From assembly GCA_903858385.1 (NCBI GenBank), contig CAIOIN010000062.1, forward strand, positions 1 through 16,862: a DNA stretch of 16,862 nt, in the 5' to 3' direction. The notes beneath the pieces were generated by a model that saw only the letters and a program-made list of their open reading frames with translations, was not told where the DNA came from and searched no databases. The translations under genes and the position numbers were made by a program. Positions 13,718 to 16,862 of this stretch are shown one piece after another (the stretch's first letter is position 1; every line of letters starts with the position of its first letter). The DNA is from an uncultured Microcaldota archaeon (GTDB taxonomy: Archaea; Micrarchaeota; Micrarchaeia; Micrarchaeales; Micrarchaeaceae).

Positions 13718-13967
13718 CCTGAGGTGCGCCTTGAGCCCGTTTCCCTTGATGCCATTTCTGGCCAGCTCTATCGCCATCTCCGACCGGTCAAATCCATACA
13801 CCTCGAATCCTTTTCTTGTCATAGATAGAATTCCTGCCGTTGCCGCAGCAGAAATCAAGCACTCTTATGACCTTTTTTCTTTTGAAAAGAGCTGATACTG
13901 CCCGCAGGCCGGAGTATGACCTTTCCCCGAAATTCTTGTAATAGATTTCGTACTGGCTGTGTTTCAT
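13637..13967 (-). pseudogene. Truncated, frameshifted class I SAM methyltransferase
   Basis: From ATG 13967 the sequence reads MKHSQYEIYYKNFGERSYSG and then VIRVLDFCCGNGRNSI, a methyltransferase motif I (LDxxCGxGRNS). The frame then breaks near 13823: one extra base, or loss of two, shifts it to MTRKGFEVYGFDRSEMAIEL (motif II, acidic D after GF) and later PLPYDDGFFDAVIA (motif IV region). Homology-like sequence ends at about 13637 after AIRAMYHG, with the C-terminal half of a normal methyltransferase of about 200 residues missing. Gene order CinA then methyltransferase on the same strand, 37 bp apart, suggests an old chromosomal pair. Probably inactive. A sequencing error could explain the frameshift but not the truncation. 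Confidence 0.8.
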
Positions 13968-14004
13968 GTGTCCACACCATGATTTGGCTGGTGATTATTA
14001 AGTG

Positions 14005-14463
14005 TCAATCGATCTCCTTCAGCACCATCCTCAACGCCTCTTCTATTATGCGCTCCTTTGCCTCCCAGCGCCTTCCTTTGTCGTCCACGGCTATCTTCTT
14101 CGATATGCCGCTATCGCCCCGCCTGACAGCGATGTAGACCACCCCGCGCTGCGAGTTTGGATTTGTCATGTCTATCCTTGATATGCTTCCGGTGATGCCG
14201 ACTCCCACATCTGCCCTTACCGCGTTACGTAGCCCCGCCTCTGCCATGGACTTTGCCACCTCCACGGAGTAGACAGTGTGCCGCTCTATGAGATCGGCGG
14301 GCACTCCCAGCATCTCTTTCTGACGATTCGAATAGGTTATGAAGCCCGCAGCCATCACCCTGCTCGCTCCGGCCACGTTCGTGATGGCGTTGGCCAGCCC
14401 TCCGCCAGTGCAGGATTCAACAGTGACGATGAAAAGTTTCTTCCGGTGGAGCTGCCGCACCAC
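14005..14463 (-). CDS. pncC: CinA C-terminal domain / nicotinamide-nucleotide amidohydrolase
   Basis: A stand-alone CinA C-terminal domain. Bacterial members (PncC) deamidate nicotinamide mononucleotide to nicotinic acid mononucleotide in NAD salvage. Signatures: VTVESCTGGGLANAITNVAG with the catalytic serine in ESCTGG, a GFITYSNRQKEMLGV segment, and VGVGITGSISR (GITGxxG-like). The nearest standard start is GTG 14463, but the same frame upstream reads VPIIKKEADVTELAAQ, matching the usual N-terminal helix of the family, back to an in-frame stop at about 14556. That stretch has no ATG, GTG or TTG; a GTG at 14513 is in the wrong frame. The true protein is probably about 16 residues longer from a non-standard start, or the 5' end has mutated. 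Enzymatic assignment rests on the motif. Confidence 0.87.
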   Translation of the reverse strand: MVRQLHRKKLFIVTVESCTGGGLANAITNVAGASRVMAAGFITYSNRQKEMLGVPADLIERHTVYSVEVAKSMAEAGLRNAVRADVGVGITGSISRIDMTNPNSQRGVVYIAVRRGDSGISKKIAVDDKGRRWEAKERIIEEALRMVLKEID

Positions 14464-14539
14464 CTGCGCGGCAAGTTCAGTGACATCTGCCTCTTTTTTG
14501 ATTATTGGAACACCTGACTTCAGATATAGAGGATTGAAA

Positions 14540-14549
14540 GAATTTAAGC
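14540..14549 (-). promoter_or_regulatory. Weak TATA box for pncC
   Basis: The minus strand reads GCTTAAATTC, which would place a transcription start near 14518, just before the VPII codons of the CinA frame. It faces away from the promoter at 14576-14585. Confidence 0.4.
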
Positions 14550-14575
14550 CTGTTCGTTATCGGACACCGAAACCC

Positions 14576-14585
14576 GTATATATTT
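14576..14585 (+). promoter_or_regulatory. TATA-box promoter for the gene at 14614
   Basis: GTATATATTT, centred 34 bp upstream of ATG 14614. Confidence 0.65.
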
Positions 14586-14613
14586 GATAACAGTTCAGTC
14601 TTCCCGTGGTAAA

Positions 14614-14994
14614 ATGACTACTACAACTAAGGATGCAATATCCATTTCGAGTCGCGGCTTTGACCTAACAGGATCGCCGCATGGAAGCTATTTGAGCATG
14701 CACATCCCGAAAAGCACCAAGGTGGATATGACCAGGATAACTGAGTATTTCTTTGGGAGGGTGAAGAAGGAGCTTGACCCGGACGTCTGGTGGAAGGCGA
14801 AGGTCAGTCATGTGTCCAGGGTAAGAAGCGGCGAGATTGACACGGAGATAACCTTCTCGGTCGGGGGCGACGTAAAGCAGTACGAAACCGGAGTGTACCC
14901 CTGGGCGGTCGATTTCCTCGAGAGCGTGTACAACGGCACCCGCAGGATCATAAAAGCGGATAACCCTCCGGCTCCGATCGAAAAGAGGTCATAA
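14614..14994 (+). CDS. Small hypothetical protein resembling the C-terminal half of the PMSY family
   Basis: A 126-residue single-gene unit. ATG 14614 is preceded by CGTGGTAAA (the same GTGGTAAA as at 12366) and a TATA box 34 bp upstream; the frame opens at TTG 14584 but that overlaps the promoter. The order is strand, SPHGSYLSMHIP, helix MTRITEYFFGRVKKEL, strands AKVSHVSRV and IDTEITFSVG, helix WAVDFLESVYNG. This matches SPYHGCMEASIVV, helix, two strands, helix of 7980-8522, but with no PMSY segment before it. It may be a domain that lost the N-terminal half. Low identity makes this tentative. Confidence 0.75.
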   Translation: MTTTTKDAISISSRGFDLTGSPHGSYLSMHIPKSTKVDMTRITEYFFGRVKKELDPDVWWKAKVSHVSRVRSGEIDTEITFSVGGDVKQYETGVYPWAVDFLESVYNGTRRIIKADNPPAPIEKRS

Positions 14995-15003
14995 CAGCCC
15001 GTA

Positions 15004-15040
15004 TTCGTGAAAAAACAACCTCATTCGGCAGCTTCACGAA
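15004..15040. terminator. Possible stem-loop between convergent genes
   Basis: TTCGTGAA (15004-15011) and TTCACGAA (15033-15040) form an 8-bp perfect inverted repeat with a 21-base loop, between the stops of 14614-14994 and 15066-15686. The location suits a bidirectional terminator, but the stem is short, no strong T-run follows, and it may be chance. Confidence 0.2.
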
Positions 15041-15065
15041 CTTATCCGGCTGTGACGCTATTTTC

Positions 15066-15686
15066 TCAGGCTTGCGACCTCTCCGGCCCGAGGTCGTACT
15101 TTTCTCCGTACTTCTCGATCACGGCCAACGCGTACCTCGCCTTGTCCTTCTGTAGCAGCATCTTCAGCCCGCTGAACAGCGCGGCGCGGGTCTCCTCCTT
15201 CGTCAGGTTGTTGTCCTTTATCAGCTGGTCGGCATCCTTGAATTGGTCGCCGTAGCCGGTGTAGAAGCCGATCTGCTGCGCCAGCATCAGCGCCACAATC
15301 GCGTGCTGCACCCTTTCTCCAAGTTCGCAGGATCTCGCTATGTCATTCAGGCGCTGGTACCTTGGTACATAGCTTCCGCGATCCGATTGCTTGATTAGTT
15401 TGTCGTACTCTTCGTTTCCCATCGCGCGCATCTCCTCCTTCGGCAGCTTGTAGTGCTCGAACAGCGTCGGAACCCATATAACCACCCCTTCGTGGATGTG
15501 GAACTTCACTGCCCCTAGGACCGCCGTGCGCACCTCTGCCTTCGTGAGCCCTTCCTTTTCGATTATCCTGTCTGCAGCGCGCATCGACACCTTGAGGGTT
15601 GCGTCCGTGTCAGAAAGCTTCGATTGAACCTGTGATATTGCCGTCTTGTGCCCTTCTGCTGTCTCGCGAACCATCGTTTGCGCCAT
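15066..15686 (-). CDS. Hypothetical all-helical protein with internal repeat
   Basis: A 206-residue single-gene unit. ATG 15686 follows GGTGGTAGA and a TATA box 34 bp upstream. Two segments about 110 residues apart resemble one another: IIEKEGLTKAEVRTAVLGAV (then a run to LFEHYKL) and LIKDNNLTKEETRAALFSGL (then a run to IEKYGEKYDL). The pattern is [IL]I-x5-LTKxExRxAxxxG, followed after about 20 residues by an E-x-Y-x-L-type end, suggesting a duplicated helical unit of about 45 residues. No enzymatic motif is seen. Helical-repeat scaffolds often bind proteins or RNA, but no partner can be inferred. Confidence 0.75.
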   Translation of the reverse strand: MAQTMVRETAEGHKTAISQVQSKLSDTDATLKVSMRAADRIIEKEGLTKAEVRTAVLGAVKFHIHEGVVIWVPTLFEHYKLPKEEMRAMGNEEYDKLIKQSDRGSYVPRYQRLNDIARSCELGERVQHAIVALMLAQQIGFYTGYGDQFKDADQLIKDNNLTKEETRAALFSGLKMLLQKDKARYALAVIEKYGEKYDLGPERSQA

Positions 15687-15709
15687 TCTACCACCAGGTA
15701 TATTGCGGC

Positions 15710-15799
15710 TTAAAAGATATTTAAGACTTTCATGCCCGCGATGGCCTTTTCATCGGCAAGGCTATCCCCTATCACGGTGCCCTTGTAGTTCATCTGCAT
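15710..15799 (-). pseudogene. Possible 5' remnant of a truncated gene
   Basis: A 29-codon ORF from ATG 15799 (or 15793) reads MQMNYKGTVIGDSLADEKAI and ends AGMKVLNIF. The N-terminal part looks like a genuine protein start, with strand TVIGDSLAD followed by a helix. The ORF stops inside the promoter (15715-15725) of the gene at 15686. I read it as the first codons of a gene whose remainder was replaced by the neighbouring unit. It begins 17 bp after the stop of the JAMM gene, so it could also be a tiny independent ORF. Confidence 0.4.
15715..15725 (-). promoter_or_regulatory. TATA-box promoter for the gene at 15066-15686
   Basis: The minus strand reads GAAAGT then CTTAAATATCT, centred 34 bp upstream of ATG 15686. 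It overlaps the 3' end of the small ORF at 15710-15799. Confidence 0.7.
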
Positions 15800-15816
15800 G
15801 ATACGCGCCAGATCAA

Positions 15817-16665
15817 TCAAACAATTCTTTTGGCTTCGTTTTCTCCTTTGGCCAATACGTAAAAACCCACGTTGTATTTTAGGCACATGTCCGTGATGGT
15901 CTTTAATCGTACTGCATTTCTTAGGTTCACATCGTTTTCTTTCATGCCCGATTTGATCGAAAGATGCTCGACAGCCCTATCCTCCTCTGGTTCCCCCACC
16001 CCCAGATCCATAAGTTTTCTCGCTTCGGATGACATGTCTGGGGTCTGCTTTGTCGGGATTAGAAAGTATACCCAATCCGAAGTAACGACTATTTCGGGTT
16101 CGGCCGCCGCTTCGGACCTTGAACTTGGCCCAAGTAATGTTTTGTTAAAATCTCCGACACTCGGCATGTTGCCCGAAGGATGGGAATGGATCGGAGTCAG
16201 CGGAGTGCCTATTATCACCTCACGCCCGTCTTTATTCAGTTCTTTGAAAAGGTGGTTATATTTTTGCGCCAATTCCGGCGTCGTGAAATAAACATCGCTT
16301 TTCCAACCTTTATTTTGGGCGCGGTAACTAAGAAAAAGGAACTTTATGCCTTCTTCTGTAGCGTTCCTATAATCTATTGGTACGAAAGACGAGCTGTCGC
16401 CAAAATACGAATTGCTGACTGACTTTGTAATCACCTTGATTTTCAGCTCGTTCTTATCGTCTTTATAAAGAACGCCCGGTATTTCGGCTTTCCTCCGCTC
16501 CGTTTCCTTTCTTATCTGCGCAAACCTCGATAACAGGCTTTTGCTTACATTGAAATGATCAGGCAAACTCGAATAGTTTTTATCCAAAACAGAGGTGAAA
16601 TCGTTTGTTTTTTCAGTGGGGCGTTCACCATTTGCATGTAGCGCTCCTTTCGTTGAAACCTCCAT
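15817..16665 (-). CDS. JAMM/MPN-type metalloprotease-like protein
   Basis: A 282-residue protein. Centrally it has IHSHPSGNMPSVGD (H160, H162, S169, D172), the zinc-binding motif of JAMM/MPN+ peptidases, which cleave isopeptide or peptide bonds at ubiquitin-like proteins or act in other hydrolytic roles. Spacing is one residue shorter than the canonical HxHx7SxxD. A candidate catalytic glutamate lies in REVIIGTP (E149). Residues 1-65 are polar and helical; 190-205 (PEIVVTSDWVYFLIPTK) form a plausible following strand pair. ATG 16665 is chosen because GGAGG lies 8 bases upstream and a TATA box 39 bp upstream; the longer frame to 16827 is the reverse-frame shadow of the Nudix gene. No ubiquitin-like gene is visible beside it, so its target is unknown. 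Confidence 0.82.
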   Translation of the reverse strand: MEVSTKGALHANGERPTEKTNDFTSVLDKNYSSLPDHFNVSKSLLSRFAQIRKETERRKAEIPGVLYKDDKNELKIKVITKSVSNSYFGDSSSFVPIDYRNATEEGIKFLFLSYRAQNKGWKSDVYFTTPELAQKYNHLFKELNKDGREVIIGTPLTPIHSHPSGNMPSVGDFNKTLLGPSSRSEAAAEPEIVVTSDWVYFLIPTKQTPDMSSEARKLMDLGVGEPEEDRAVEHLSIKSGMKENDVNLRNAVRLKTITDMCLKYNVGFYVLAKGENEAKRIV

Positions 16666-16697
16666 TCCATTACCCTCCAAGGATATTGCAACAAACC

Positions 16698-16709
16698 AGA
16701 TATATATTT
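16698..16709 (-). promoter_or_regulatory. TATA-box promoter for the JAMM gene
   Basis: The minus strand reads AAATATATATCT followed by GG. It begins immediately after the stop codon of the Nudix gene (16710-16712). Confidence 0.65.
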
Positions 16710-16862
16710 CTAGTTGGTCTTCTCGGGATAGAACCATTCCAACTTTTTGGCAGAGATGATCTGCATTATCCCCTTCCTCGTGTACGGATTCAGCTTCAGC
16801 TTCAATGCCTCCTTTGGCCTTATCCATACGTAGCCCTGTATCTCATCGTTGTCTAGCAGATC
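16710..16862 (-). CDS. Partial Nudix hydrolase, C-terminal end
   Basis: Fifty codons plus a TAG stop at 16710-16712, open to the right edge. The sequence DEIQGYVWIRPKEALKLKLN, then PYTRKGIMQI and a short tail, is the usual C-terminal strand and helix of Nudix hydrolases (E-I-x2-Y/F-x-W-x3-E-A-L). The Nudix box itself would lie beyond the window, so substrate and activity cannot be judged. It appears to be a chromosomal gene bordering the island. Confidence 0.7.
   Translation of the reverse strand, partial: DLLDNDEIQGYVWIRPKEALKLKLNPYTRKGIMQIISAKKLEWFYPEKTN

Noticed and set aside
16666..16827. N-terminal extension of the JAMM protein up to 16827
   Set aside because: The extension is the Nudix gene read in another frame of the same strand, and it crosses the promoter at 16698-16709.
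1..16862. tRNA, rRNA, transposase or integrase genes
   Set aside because: None were recognised on either strand, so the mobile nature of the island is inferred only from paralogy and scars.

Overview
The window reads as an archaeal accessory region. Archaeal signals are TATA-box promoters lying 31-45 bp (usually 32-37) upstream of start codons, very short or absent 5' leaders, GTGAT-type Shine-Dalgarno (SD) motifs, heavy AGG/ATA codon use, and many short lineage-restricted proteins. GC content is moderate. My best guess is a DPANN-type (Micrarchaeota-like) genome, but this is inference: no rRNA, tRNA or universal marker gene is present.

Recognisable chromosomal genes are few: a ribulose-phosphate 3-epimerase homologue (1694-2338 +), a CinA C-terminal/PncC amidohydrolase (14005-14463 -), a broken methyltransferase just downstream of it (13637-13967 -), and the C-terminal end of a Nudix hydrolase at the right edge (16710-16862 -). 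Almost everything else is an island of small, mostly unnamed proteins.

Left to right: an edge-truncated family member (1-249 -); a two-gene unit ending in a compact RIO/APH-like kinase (1435 to 282 -); the epimerase; a two-gene unit (4034 to 2366 -); a six-gene operon (7618 to 4087 -) that begins with a winged-helix-like protein, carries a paralogue of it as its fifth gene, and ends with a second kinase paralogous to the first; a small two-helix membrane protein (7737 +); then mostly single-gene units: 8522-7980 -, 8679 +, 9653 +, 10196 +, a phosphoribosyltransferase (11387 -), 12198 -, an ankyrin-tailed protein (12366 +) with a short downstream ORF (13481 +), 14614 +, 15686 -, and a JAMM/MPN-type metalloprotease-like protein (16665 -).

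Three patterns tie the island together. First, about sixteen transcription units carry close copies of one promoter, consensus TATAAATATCT(C/G) after a purine-rich GAAAAG-like stretch. Second, proteins are paralogous across the window: two kinases, two winged-helix proteins, and at least three to five members of an undescribed alpha/beta domain marked by a PMSY-type motif. Third, there are scars: a frameshifted and truncated methyltransferase, a 29-residue possible gene remnant, genes with missing start codons, and a perfect 78-bp in-frame tandem duplication. Together they suggest an expanding, recently active gene family island; its function cannot be read from sequence alone.
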